This document shows, piece after piece, positions 18,866 through 27,800 of a stretch of DNA of 64,000 nucleotides; positions within the stretch are counted from its first letter, which is position 1, and every line of letters starts with the position of its first letter. The translations under genes and the position numbers were made by a program. The DNA is from a bacterium (GTDB lineage: Bacteria; Zhuqueibacterota; Zhuqueibacteria; Residuimicrobiales; Residuimicrobiaceae): positions 45,822 through 109,821 of the forward strand of contig JAKQNR010000019.1 in NCBI GenBank assembly GCA_029565685.1, given 5' to 3'. A model generated the notes under the pieces. That model had not been told where the DNA came from. It saw only the letters and a program-made list of their open reading frames with translations, and did no database searches.

Positions 18866-20215
18866 TTAGATCAGTTTGTCCCGGTTTTCGTAGATCTTTT
18901 GCACCGCATCCGCAATATCGTCCATATCGCGCCGCGACCCCAGCAACATATTCTGAGTAAACCACACTGCTTCGCTGCACAGTTGATCTGTTTCCGGCAA
19001 CACGTTCTCTTCCCAGTAGCGTTTAAGCCGTTCTGCGGAGAAAAGCCGTTTATAGCTTTCCGAGTTCAAGGCTTCTTGGATCAAGCCGTCGCGATGCTGG
19101 GAAGCATAGCCGGAGGAACAGGGGATTCCCTCTGCTTCCAAAGCGGAGAGAAACTTGGCGCGTGGCACGCCGTCGAACAGCTCCTTTTTGTAGCGAAACG
19201 GATACAGATGAAAGATCGCGCGTGTGGCGCCCGGATTGAGTTTATACGGAATAATGCCGGGGATCTGCTGCAGCCGCGAGGAAAGATAGCGGGCGTTGTC
19301 CTCGCGCTGTCGGGTATCGTTCTCCAGCCGCTGCATCTGCGACATCAGAATCACCGCCTGGAACTCTTGCATGCGAAAGTTGACGCCGCGCACTGCGTTG
19401 GGGCCTGCCGGTTGAAAGGAACCGAAAGCCCGGCCGCAGTTGTGAAAGCTGTGGCATCGGTCCACGACCAGAGAATCGTTTCCCACCACCGCGCCGCCTT
19501 CGCCGGCTGGCAGATGTTTGGAATTTTGAAAACTGAAGCAGCCCAAATCACCGATCAGGCCGCACTTTTTATTTTTATATTCAGCCAGCCAGGCCTGACA
19601 GGCGTCTTCCACCACCAGAAGACGGTGTTTGCGGGCGATTTCCATGACCGGATCCATCTCCACCGGCAATCCGAGGATGTGCACCGGCAGCAGCGCGCGT
19701 GTCCGCTCAGTAATACGCTCTTCAATCTTTTGCGGATTGATAGTAAAAGTCTCTTGATCCGTATCGGCGAAAACCGGCAAGGCCTTGAGCATCAAAACGA
19801 CATTGTAGGTGGCGATAAAGGTATAGGGAGAAACGATCACTTCGTCTCCTGCCTCCACGCCCAGCACATGCAGAGCGGTGATCAACGCGGCTGTGCCGCT
19901 CGAAGTGGCCAGGCACTTTTTGGCGCCCAGAAGCTCCGCATAACGCTTTTCAAACTCGGGCACGCGTACGCCCTGGCCGCGGAACCAGACGCCGCTGCGC
20001 AGGACAGCGAGAATATCCGGTTCCGCGCTTCGGTCCCAGATGGGCCAGGGGCTCCACTTTTTAGTGCGCACCGGCTGACCGCCCAGCAGCGCCAGTTTGC
20101 CGGCTCTGCGTCCTGAACGGGGAAGGCCGGCGGCTGGAACCGGCGATAACGCAGCCGCTGAGACAGCGGCGCCGGCGGCTAGAAAACGACGCCGGGAAAG
20201 TAGCTGTTTCATCAT
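18866..20215 (-). CDS. DegT/DnrJ/EryC1/StrS-family PLP aminotransferase with Tat signal
   Basis: 449 residues. Residues about 45-445 are a fold-type I sugar aminotransferase: SSGTAALITAL (cofactor phosphate region, about 105-115), EDACQAW (Asp about 204 to the pyridine nitrogen) and FSFQNSKHLPAGEGG, where Lys about 233 should bind PLP. Family members convert keto-sugars to amino-sugars. The N-terminus is unusual: SRRRFLAAGAAVSAAALSPVPAAG is a classic twin-arginine signal (SRRRFL plus a weakly hydrophobic run and small-residue cut), predicting folded export to the periplasm. It is last in the minus-strand cluster with the SSS symporter and GH109-type gene, 72 bases after the latter. A cytoplasmic role is possible only if the signal is not used. 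Confidence 0.85.
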   Translation of the reverse strand: MMKQLLSRRRFLAAGAAVSAAALSPVPAAGLPRSGRRAGKLALLGGQPVRTKKWSPWPIWDRSAEPDILAVLRSGVWFRGQGVRVPEFEKRYAELLGAKKCLATSSGTAALITALHVLGVEAGDEVIVSPYTFIATYNVVLMLKALPVFADTDQETFTINPQKIEERITERTRALLPVHILGLPVEMDPVMEIARKHRLLVVEDACQAWLAEYKNKKCGLIGDLGCFSFQNSKHLPAGEGGAVVGNDSLVVDRCHSFHNCGRAFGSFQPAGPNAVRGVNFRMQEFQAVILMSQMQRLENDTRQREDNARYLSSRLQQIPGIIPYKLNPGATRAIFHLYPFRYKKELFDGVPRAKFLSALEAEGIPCSSGYASQHRDGLIQEALNSESYKRLFSAERLKRYWEENVLPETDQLCSEAVWFTQNMLLGSRRDMDDIADAVQKIYENRDKLI

Positions 20216-20287
20216 GCACCTCGCCTTACAATCGAGTTCACCTTTTCAGACCTCACCGCACACAGGGGCGGTGCAGGTCCCATCCTT

Positions 20288-21649
20288 TTAGGCTCCGACG
20301 ATCCCCAACGGCGGCAATGTTTTCCATCTTCCGCGGGTGAAATCCGGGAAATCCACAGGCCGGCTCTTTTTAGCCACTGAGCGTTCACTCAACTCCGAAA
20401 CCGCACTCCAGGCCGCCGCGTCATACACATTCTGGTCTGTGGGCAGGCCTTGGCGCAGGCACTCGATCAATCGAAAATCCTCGATAAAGTCCATGCCGCC
20501 ATGCCCGGCGCCGGCCGATTCCGCGCGCAGTTTGCGCCAGAGCGGATGTTCATACTCCGCGGCATAGTTGTGCAACGGCTCCCATTCATGTTGGGGACTC
20601 TTGCCCTCGATATGGATCCGTTCCGGCCATTTCTGGGCGATGCCGCGGGTCCCCTGCACGATGTTGATGCGAGAATAGGGCCGGGGCGTGTCGCAATCGT
20701 GATACAAGGTGATGACGCGGCCGTTATGCGTACGGATCAAACTGACATTCACATCGCCCTGCCGATAATTCTGCCGGGCGCGAGGATCGTCAGCGCCGAA
20801 ATGCTCGGATGCATACAGCTTTAATCCGCGCGAGACCGTGCTCATGGAAACGAGATAGTCGAACTGATCGCCGCGGTTGATGTCCATGCATTGGGCGATG
20901 GGACCCAAGCCATGCGTGGGATAGAGATTGCCGTTGCGCTTGATAGAGTGAGCGGTGCGCCACAGGCCCTCTCCTTCCGGCGTCATTTTCAACTGGCGCA
21001 GATCGTGCAGATAGCCGGCCTCGCCGTGCAAAATTTCACCCAGCACGCCTTTGCGCACCATGTTGAAGATCATCATCTCTTCATAGTCGTAACAGCAGTT
21101 TTCCATCATCACGCAATGTTTTTGCAGTTTTTCTGCGGTCTCCACCAACTGCCAGCATTCGTCCAGCGTCACCGCCGCCGGCACTTCCGTGGCAGCATGT
21201 TTGCCGTTTTTCATCGCCGCCACGCACACCGGCACGTGCCACTCCCATGGCGTGGCGGTGAAAACCAGATCCAGATCTTCGCTTTCGCACAGGCGAATGA
21301 AATCATAGTTGCCGCGTGCATAGCCCGTGGGCTTGGAACGCCCTGCGTCCGTGCACCATTTTTGGATCCGCTCCACCTTTTCCGGAACGATATCGCACAC
21401 GGCTTTGATCTCAACCCCGGGAATCCTGAGAAAATTGCGTACATGGGCCGATCCCATGCCGCCCACGCCGACAAAAGCCATGCGCACCTTGTCCATGGGA
21501 GCCGTGCTGAAAAATCGATCCGGCGCCAGACCGCTTTTCTCCTGACCGCAGGCCTGCTCTTCGGCGGCCAACACCCCCAGACTTGCAGCCACCCCAAGGC
21601 TGGTCTTGAAAAATGAACGACGATTTAATTCAGAAGGATTGGATTGCAT
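20288..21649 (-). CDS. Gfo/Idh/MocA-fold GH109-type NAD-dependent glycosidase, Tat-exported
   Basis: 453 residues. A Tat signal opens the protein (NRRSFFK at 9-15, then a hydrophobic run). A Rossmann GVGGMG follows at 61-66. The usual EKP motif of Gfo/Idh/MocA oxidoreductases is replaced by TEVPAA (154-159). Blocks such as MMENCCYDYEEMMIFNMVR, HDLRQLK, KRNGNLYPTHGLGP, DINRGD and TPRPYSR are those I associate with GH109, the NAD+-dependent alpha-N-acetylgalactosaminidase group, which uses transient oxidation and elimination. The start at 21649 has GAGGTG just upstream; the ATG at 21661 has none. It lies downstream of the symporter and its small partner and upstream of the DegT gene, consistent with glycan processing in the periplasm. 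Confidence 0.82.
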   Translation of the reverse strand: MQSNPSELNRRSFFKTSLGVAASLGVLAAEEQACGQEKSGLAPDRFFSTAPMDKVRMAFVGVGGMGSAHVRNFLRIPGVEIKAVCDIVPEKVERIQKWCTDAGRSKPTGYARGNYDFIRLCESEDLDLVFTATPWEWHVPVCVAAMKNGKHAATEVPAAVTLDECWQLVETAEKLQKHCVMMENCCYDYEEMMIFNMVRKGVLGEILHGEAGYLHDLRQLKMTPEGEGLWRTAHSIKRNGNLYPTHGLGPIAQCMDINRGDQFDYLVSMSTVSRGLKLYASEHFGADDPRARQNYRQGDVNVSLIRTHNGRVITLYHDCDTPRPYSRINIVQGTRGIAQKWPERIHIEGKSPQHEWEPLHNYAAEYEHPLWRKLRAESAGAGHGGMDFIEDFRLIECLRQGLPTDQNVYDAAAWSAVSELSERSVAKKSRPVDFPDFTRGRWKTLPPLGIVGA

Positions 21650-21738
21650 GCGCCACCTCATCGTGTTAGCTGTTATTGTTTCATAAATGGATATCGTTCA
21701 ACAGATCCATTCCGCCGCTTCTCCAAGAACAGCGCCGA

Positions 21739-21885
21739 TTATTTTTCAGTTTCCAGGCGAGTCAGTTTCTTCAACATATCTCTGATGTCACCGATCCCCT
21801 TGATCGCCACAAAGATGGTGATCGTGGAATACCAGATGACAACCGCAGCGGTGACCAGGGCCCAGAACCAATGCTCAACTGTCAT
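21739..21885 (-). CDS. Small membrane protein (48 aa), probable symporter accessory subunit
   Basis: A short gene read directly from the minus strand. It begins MTVEHWFWALVTAAVVIWYS and ends with the charged tail MLKKLTRLETEK. One membrane helix (about 6-30) is followed by an amphipathic, basic-acidic cytoplasmic tail. Its ATG lies one base after the TGA of the SSS symporter (TGACATG), and AAGGAG sits about 7 bases upstream inside the symporter 3' end, so coupling is very likely. Small single-helix proteins encoded immediately after SSS transporters are known as symporter small accessory proteins; assigning this one to that group is inference from size, topology and position. Confidence 0.7.
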   Translation of the reverse strand: MTVEHWFWALVTAAVVIWYSTITIFVAIKGIGDIRDMLKKLTRLETEK

Positions 21886-21886
21886 G

Positions 21887-23353
21887 TCAGGCTCCTTTTC
21901 TTTGCGGTTTGAGCAGGGATCCGATCACCATGGCCAAAGCGGTGATTATATACGCGGCGATACCGGAATAATAAGGGCCGATTTTTTCAGCCAGCGGTTG
22001 AGTGGCCGGGACCTGCTGCATCACTAAAAAACCAACCGGAATCAACGCGCCGAATAGGATCGCCGCTCCGGCGCCCCAGCTGTTGGCCCGTTTCCAGTAA
22101 CAGCAAGCGATCAGTAAAACGGACATGCTCGACAGATAGATGGTCCCGGTGACGCCGAGATAGGTCCACAGATCGCCCTTGAGCGGATACCAGAGACCAT
22201 AAAACAGAAGGAATATGCCGATAAAAGCCACGATAAATCGATTCCACAAAATGCCTTTTTTCTCCGGCCACGCCTTTTTACGGAACGGCGCCATGATGTC
22301 GTTGTAGATCACACTGCCCCAGGTGAGCATGTAGGAAGAATCAGTGGACATGTCCGCGGCCAGCATAGCGGCAACCAGCAGACCCATGAGTCCCATGGGC
22401 ACAAACGTAGAGAGAAACTTGGGCATGGCGTAAAGGGTGTTGGCGCCTACCACCTCCGGAGTCAAGGTAGTCAGTGCGGCTATGCCCCAGATGCCGGGAA
22501 TCAAAAAACGACAGACAAAAAAGAACGCTGTCCCCTTGTAGATTTTAAGACCGGTTTTAGTGTCTTTTGCCGAGAGCAAACGAATGATGGTGGTTTGCCA
22601 GGTCAACACCACCGCCAGATTCAACAGCGCATTGAACACTACATAAGGCCAGCCCATTTTAGGATGGACCAAAGGGTTGAATCCGCCGGCGCCATGGTGC
22701 GTCTGCACCGCTTGTACCAAAGCAGCCCAGCCGATATGATATAGGATCAGCACCGTGACCAGGATGAGCCCCAAACTCATGACGATGAATTGCAGAAAAT
22801 CGGTGATCAGCACCGACAGCATGCCGCCGAGAATCGTATACACCGCCACCAGGATCAACAGCAGGGTCATGGTGATCTCCAGATAATGCACGTCCAGGCC
22901 GGTGACTACAACTAAAAACTCGCCGCCGGTGCGCAGGAAAACCCCCATATTCAGCAATCCGCCCAGCACGATGACCACGCCGGCCGCCCAACGCACCCTC
23001 GGTCCGAATTTTTTCTGATAAAGTTCCGGCAGCGTCATCACCCCGCTGTCGCGCAGGGGTTTAACGCCGAATCCGGTAAAGCCCACAAACGCCATGGCTG
23101 CGGCCATCAAAATCCCAGGGACCGCGCCTGAAAAACCCATCTCATAACCGTTCTGCGCTGTGTACATGCAGGTGACGATGCCGAATTCGGTGGCGGCCAG
23201 AGAGGCGATGCCGAGAAAAACGTTCATCTCCCGGCCGGCGACGAGAAAATGTTCCACCTTGCCCACATACTTGCGCACCATGATGCCGGCCAGCATGGTG
23301 GCGAGCAGATACAGCCCTACAATCGATCCGTCTAGTATGGAAAAATGGCTCAA
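21887..23353 (-). CDS. Sodium:solute symporter (SSS family)
   Basis: 488 residues with about 13 helices. LDGSIVGLYLLATMLAGIMV and KVEHFLVAGREMNVFLGIASLAATEFG are the SSS N-terminal signature (TM1 and the loop carrying Na+-site residues), and MLAADMSTDSSYMLTWGSV matches the TM8 Na2 region. I place the start at the TTG at 23353 because a perfect AGGAGG lies 6 bases upstream and the protein then starts directly before TM1. A GTG at 23395 would add 14 basic residues and translate through the ribosome-binding site. A candidate promoter lies at 23420-23448. The gene leads a minus-strand cluster with a small membrane partner, a GH109-type enzyme and a DegT aminotransferase, so its substrate is probably a sugar or amino-sugar. 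Confidence 0.86.
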   Translation of the reverse strand: MSHFSILDGSIVGLYLLATMLAGIMVRKYVGKVEHFLVAGREMNVFLGIASLAATEFGIVTCMYTAQNGYEMGFSGAVPGILMAAAMAFVGFTGFGVKPLRDSGVMTLPELYQKKFGPRVRWAAGVVIVLGGLLNMGVFLRTGGEFLVVVTGLDVHYLEITMTLLLILVAVYTILGGMLSVLITDFLQFIVMSLGLILVTVLILYHIGWAALVQAVQTHHGAGGFNPLVHPKMGWPYVVFNALLNLAVVLTWQTTIIRLLSAKDTKTGLKIYKGTAFFFVCRFLIPGIWGIAALTTLTPEVVGANTLYAMPKFLSTFVPMGLMGLLVAAMLAADMSTDSSYMLTWGSVIYNDIMAPFRKKAWPEKKGILWNRFIVAFIGIFLLFYGLWYPLKGDLWTYLGVTGTIYLSSMSVLLIACCYWKRANSWGAGAAILFGALIPVGFLVMQQVPATQPLAEKIGPYYSGIAAYIITALAMVIGSLLKPQRKGA

Positions 23354-23419
23354 CCAGCGCCTCCTCGTTTTGATCCGTTGCAGTGATTCACTCACGACCG
23401 GACTGGTCCGACCGACAGC

Positions 23420-23448
23420 AATCTATGTTTTTTAACAGAAAAATCCAA
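23420..23448 (-). promoter_or_regulatory. Sigma70-like promoter of the SSS/GH109/DegT cluster
   Basis: On the minus strand TTGGAT (23448-23443) is followed after 17 bases by TAGATT (23425-23420). It faces the symporter start at 23353. A short inverted repeat, CGGAC-TG-GTCCG (23399-23410), lies between promoter and gene and could be an operator. Confidence 0.5.
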
Positions 23449-23472
23449 CTTTTTTCTCAACAGACTCCAACG

Positions 23473-23501
23473 TTGATTTTTAAAATTGGTTTAAGTATAT
23501 T
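23473..23501 (+). promoter_or_regulatory. Sigma70-like promoter of the Gfo/Idh-DUF1080 operon
   Basis: TTGATT (23473-23478), a 17-base spacer and TATATT (23496-23501) form a good plus-strand promoter 41 bases before the GTG at 23542. Its position excludes longer gene starts at 23383 or 23425, which would lie upstream of the predicted transcript start. Confidence 0.6.
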
Positions 23502-23541
23502 GGCATTCGGTTTTCTCTTTACAGACAAGGAGAGTAAAAGA

Positions 23542-24807
23542 GTGAAGTCTACCATCAGCCGCAGGCATTTCTTTCGCAGCGCAGGCGTCGCCGCTGCTGC
23601 GTTCAGCATCGTACCGCGCCAGGTTCTGGGTGGACCTGGCTATACCGCGCCCTCTGATGAGCTGACCCGGGCGATCATTGGAGTCGGCGGCATGGGCCAA
23701 AGCCATCTGCGCTATACCGGAGCCCGTCTGCTCGCCGTGTGCGACGTGGATGAAAATCATCTGCAGAGGACTTTGGCCAAAACCGATCAGGGGGTCAAAG
23801 GCTATCACGATTTTCGTCAAGTGCTGGATCGCCCGGATATCGACGTCGTGCATATCGCCACCCCTCCGCACTGGCACGCGCTCATGTCCATTGCCGCCGC
23901 CCAAGCGGGCAAAGACATCTGGTGCGAAAAGCCCATGACTCGCACCATCGGTGAAGGAGAGCAGGTCGTCCGGGCGGTGCAGGCTTATGACCGCATCTTT
24001 CGCATCAACACCTGGTTTCGCTTCACCGATCGTTTTTACGGCTTTGGCACTCCCATCGCACCGGTGAAAAAGCTGGCAGCCAGCGGCCTGTTGGGCTGGC
24101 CGCTCAAGGTCACCATCAGTCAGGCAACCGGCTTTGAATGGAAATTTTACTGGATCGGTAGGACAGATCTGACTCCCCAGTGGATCCCCCAGGAACTGGA
24201 TTACGATCTCTGGCTGGGTCCGGCGCCGTACAAACCCTATCATCCCCATCGCGTGCATGTCACCTTTCGCGGCTATTGGGATTACGACGGCGGCGGATTG
24301 GGCGATATGGGGCAACACTATCTGGATCCGGTGCAATACCTGCTGGATAAAGACCATACCAGTCCGGTTTATATCGAGGCGGATGCTCCACAGTCGCACC
24401 CGGACGCTGTGGGCACCTGGCGCACCATACGCATGGTCTATGAGGACGGCTGCGAGATCATTTTGGACGGCGAAGGCAAGGATACGGAAGCAGCTTTTCT
24501 TCAGGGCCCGAACGGCAAACTGTTTCGCGGTTTTAAATCAGACATCCCTGATCTGGAGAGAAAACTGGCGGCCTTTCCAGACCCTCCAGCGCAGGTTACG
24601 GATTTCTATCAAGCGGTGCGCGACCGGCGCAAATTCGCTCTTAACGAAGAGAACGGCCATCGCTCAGCGACTCTGGTAAACCTTGGCAAGATAGCCGTAC
24701 GGCTGGGACGTCCGCTTCATTTCGATCCGGTGCGTCAACGCTTTATCAACGACGAACAGGCCAACGCCCTCATTCATGAACCCATGCGCGCCCCCTGGCA
24801 CGCTTAA
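23542..24807 (+). CDS. Gfo/Idh/MocA family oxidoreductase, Tat-exported
   Basis: 421 residues. The GTG at 23542 has AAGGAG 9 bases upstream and places a Tat signal at the very N-terminus (STISRRHFFRSAGVAAAAFS). The Rossmann nucleotide site IIGVGGMG is at about 45-52, VVHIATPPHWH at 102-112, and the family catalytic-site motif CEKP at 128-131. A C-terminal alpha/beta domain follows (DYDLWLGPAP, WDYDGGGLGDMGQHYLD), typical of exported sugar dehydrogenases of this superfamily. Members oxidise or reduce sugar hydroxyls with NAD(P) held tightly. It is 14 bases before a DUF1080 lipoprotein gene, which suggests formation and hydrolysis of 3-keto glycosides. The substrate is not predictable. Confidence 0.85.
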   Translation: MKSTISRRHFFRSAGVAAAAFSIVPRQVLGGPGYTAPSDELTRAIIGVGGMGQSHLRYTGARLLAVCDVDENHLQRTLAKTDQGVKGYHDFRQVLDRPDIDVVHIATPPHWHALMSIAAAQAGKDIWCEKPMTRTIGEGEQVVRAVQAYDRIFRINTWFRFTDRFYGFGTPIAPVKKLAASGLLGWPLKVTISQATGFEWKFYWIGRTDLTPQWIPQELDYDLWLGPAPYKPYHPHRVHVTFRGYWDYDGGGLGDMGQHYLDPVQYLLDKDHTSPVYIEADAPQSHPDAVGTWRTIRMVYEDGCEIILDGEGKDTEAAFLQGPNGKLFRGFKSDIPDLERKLAAFPDPPAQVTDFYQAVRDRRKFALNEENGHRSATLVNLGKIAVRLGRPLHFDPVRQRFINDEQANALIHEPMRAPWHA

Positions 24808-24821
24808 TTTGGAAAGAGACT

Positions 24822-27800
24822 ATGCACCTGAAAAAATTATGGCTTGTCCTGGCGCTGGCTTTGGCCGGGTGCTCTTCCAGCCGGCTGACGACCAACAGCC
24901 CCACGCATTCAATGCAAGAACTGCTCCAAGCCCTGCCGGCCGACACCCAGTTGACCGCCTCGCTGGTGTTTGACGCGATGCTGAATCATGGCGTCGATGG
25001 TCTGCAAAACCTGATCCGGTTGCTGGATTCCGGCAAAGGGGATGAAAAGACCGCCGCTCAGTATGCGCTGGACGGCCTTGCCCGATTCTGCGGCACATTG
25101 CCAAATGCGGACGCACGCCGACAAACCTTCACAGCCGCATTGGCAAGCTCGCTGACGGCCGCACGGCCGGCAGTGGATCAGGCTTTTCTCATCTCCCTTT
25201 TTAGATCCTGCCCTTCGGCTGAGAGTATTCCGTCTCTATGCAAGTTTTTACATGACGAGGTATTGTGCGAATCCGCGGCGATGGCGCTTCAGTCCACTGC
25301 AAATGCAGGGGCTGGAAGAGCGCTGCTGGAGGCGTTGGCGCAGAACAGCGAAAAAAATAAAAAAACAGTGATTCAGGCTCTTGGACAAATAAAATACGGC
25401 AAGGCGGCGCCCGAACTGCTCAAAATCGCTCAAGGCAAGAATGCCGCATTGAAAGAGGCGGCGCTGTTCGCACTGGCTGAAATGGACTGGAACCAGGCGG
25501 AAGCTGTGCTGCAGCAAAATGCGCTTCAAGACGATAAATTCGCCATCGCCTGGCTCACCTTTGCCGATGCCTCCTCAGAGACCCAGCGTGCCATTGAAAT
25601 CGCGCAAACGATCGCACACAACCGAGAAAAAGCCTGGCCCGATCATCTGCGCACCGCCGCGATGGCTCTTCTGGTTAAAAAAACAGGCGCCGCCGCGCTC
25701 GCAGACCTGCGGAAGGCGGCAGCGAACGGACCGGCATCGATCCGCGCCGCAGCCTTGCGACTGGCTGAACCCTTGGCCTCAGAGGCAGCAACGCAAGCGT
25801 GGTTGGAAATGCTGCCCGGATTGACGCCGGATGCGCAGGCGGACCTCCTCGCTCTGCTCGGCCGGCAAAAAGCGACAAGCGCAACAACCGCCATGCGCCT
25901 GTATTTGCAGTCCGAGGATGCAGGGGTGCGGGCTTCCGCGCTTGAGGCTCTGACCAGCACCCTGGGCGACGCCGGCGTCAAGGATCTGCTCAGCCTGCTT
26001 AAAACCAATGTCGATGAGGCCATGCGGCGGCAGATCAAGCAAAGTCTGCTCACTTTGCCGCACGAACCGTTGAAACAGGAATGGGATCGTTTTTACCCAA
26101 CCCTCGACGCAGCAGGCAAAAATCTCTTGCTCGATGTGGCGGTGATTCGGCAGGACACGCTGCGCCTCGCCGCCTTGATCGAGGCCATGCAATCCGAAGA
26201 CCAGACCCTGCGACGAACAGGCCTGGAAGGCGTGAGGCTTTTAGGCAAAGCCGACGTTATGCCCGCCTGCCTCTCCCTGCTGACAACGACGTCTGTGCCG
26301 CAGGAGATTAAAGCAATCCAGGACTGCATCATCGAAATCGTCAAACGGGAGAAAAACCAAAAACCATGCGTGCAGAAACTGGAAGAGTATTTCCAGTCCG
26401 CAAACAGAGAGGAGAAAATAAAGGCGCTGCGCATATGGCGTGGCATCGGCAGCGATGCAGCGCTCAACCAGGTTCTCGCTGGCAGCCGCGATCAGGCGCT
26501 GAAAGATGAAACGCTGCGCACGCTGTGCGACTGGCCGTCGTTGAACGGTCTGGAGCCGCTTCTGCAGCTGGCTGAAAGCAAAGAGCAGCAGACTTATCGA
26601 ATCCTGGCTGTTCGGGCCGCTCTGAGACTCCTCCGCGAAAATCCCATGGGCGACCTGCGGCAGTTGGGCTTTTTGCAGCGGCTGATGAAGAGCTGCGAAC
26701 GCAGCGAAGAGAAAACCATGGTTCTCAGCCAGGTCGGCCAGATCAAATCCATCTCTGCACTCAAATACGCCGCCGGCTTCTGCGCGGATGAAAACATCGG
26801 TTACGAAGCGGCAGTAGCCACGGTGCAAACCACCATTCCCATCAAGGGGGCCGCTGCAGTCTTGTCGCCTGAACAGGTTGCCGCAGCTGTAGTGCAGGCG
26901 CAAGCCTCAAAGCGTTTGCAGCAAAAAATCGCCGAGACGCCACTGCTCGCTGCCACAGAAAATCAGCCTCCGGAGGGCTTTACCGCCCTGTTCAACGGCA
27001 AAGACCTTTGCGGATGGAAGGGGTTGGTGGAAGACCCGGTCAAACGCAGCCGAATGAGTCCGGATGAGCTCAACCAGGCGCAGACCAAAGCCGATGAGGA
27101 GATGCGCAAACACTGGCAGGCGATCGACGGCGTGCTCTATTTCGACGGCAAAGGCCACAGCCTGTGCACCAGCCGCGATTATGCTGATTTTGAAATGTAT
27201 GTGGATTGGAAAATCGAAAAATGGGGCGACAGCGGCATTTATCTGCGCGGAGCGCCGCAGGTGCAGATATGGGACACCGCACAATGGCCGGAAGGCTCCG
27301 GCGGTTTGTACAACAATCAAAAAAATCCCAGCAAACCGCTGGTTCAGGCGGACCGGCCGGTGGGAGAATGGAACACGTTTCACATCATCATGCGCGACGA
27401 ACGCGTGACCGTCTATCTCAACGAAGTGCTGGTGGTGGACCATGTGATCATGGAAAATTACTGGGAGCGGGACAAACCCATATACCGCAGCGGCCAGATC
27501 GAACTGCAGGCGCACAACACACCGCTCTATTTCCGCAATATTTTTATCAAGGAATTGCCCACCCTGGAACCGCCGTTCAACGGCCCTCTTTTTAACGGCA
27601 AGGATCTGCAAGGATGGCAAGTGATAAATGGTCGGCCCGAAAGCTGGCAAGCAGCGGACGGTATTCTATTCACCACCGGCCAGGGCGGCGGTTGGCTGTC
27701 TACGACTCGAGAATTTGCTGATTTCAAACTATCCCTGGAATTCCGCGTGCCGGCGGATGGCAACAGCGGCGTGTTTTTGCGCAGCCCGCATCACGGCGAT

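Noticed and set aside
18743..20116. Long plus-strand open frame of 457 codons opposite the DegT gene
   Set aside because: It is antisense to a protein with clear PLP motifs, has His/Arg-rich low-complexity content and no recognisable domain; a shadow of GC-rich codon structure.
20891..21616. Plus-strand open frame of 241 codons opposite the GH109-type gene
   Set aside because: Histidine-rich shadow frame; the minus strand encodes the conserved Rossmann protein.
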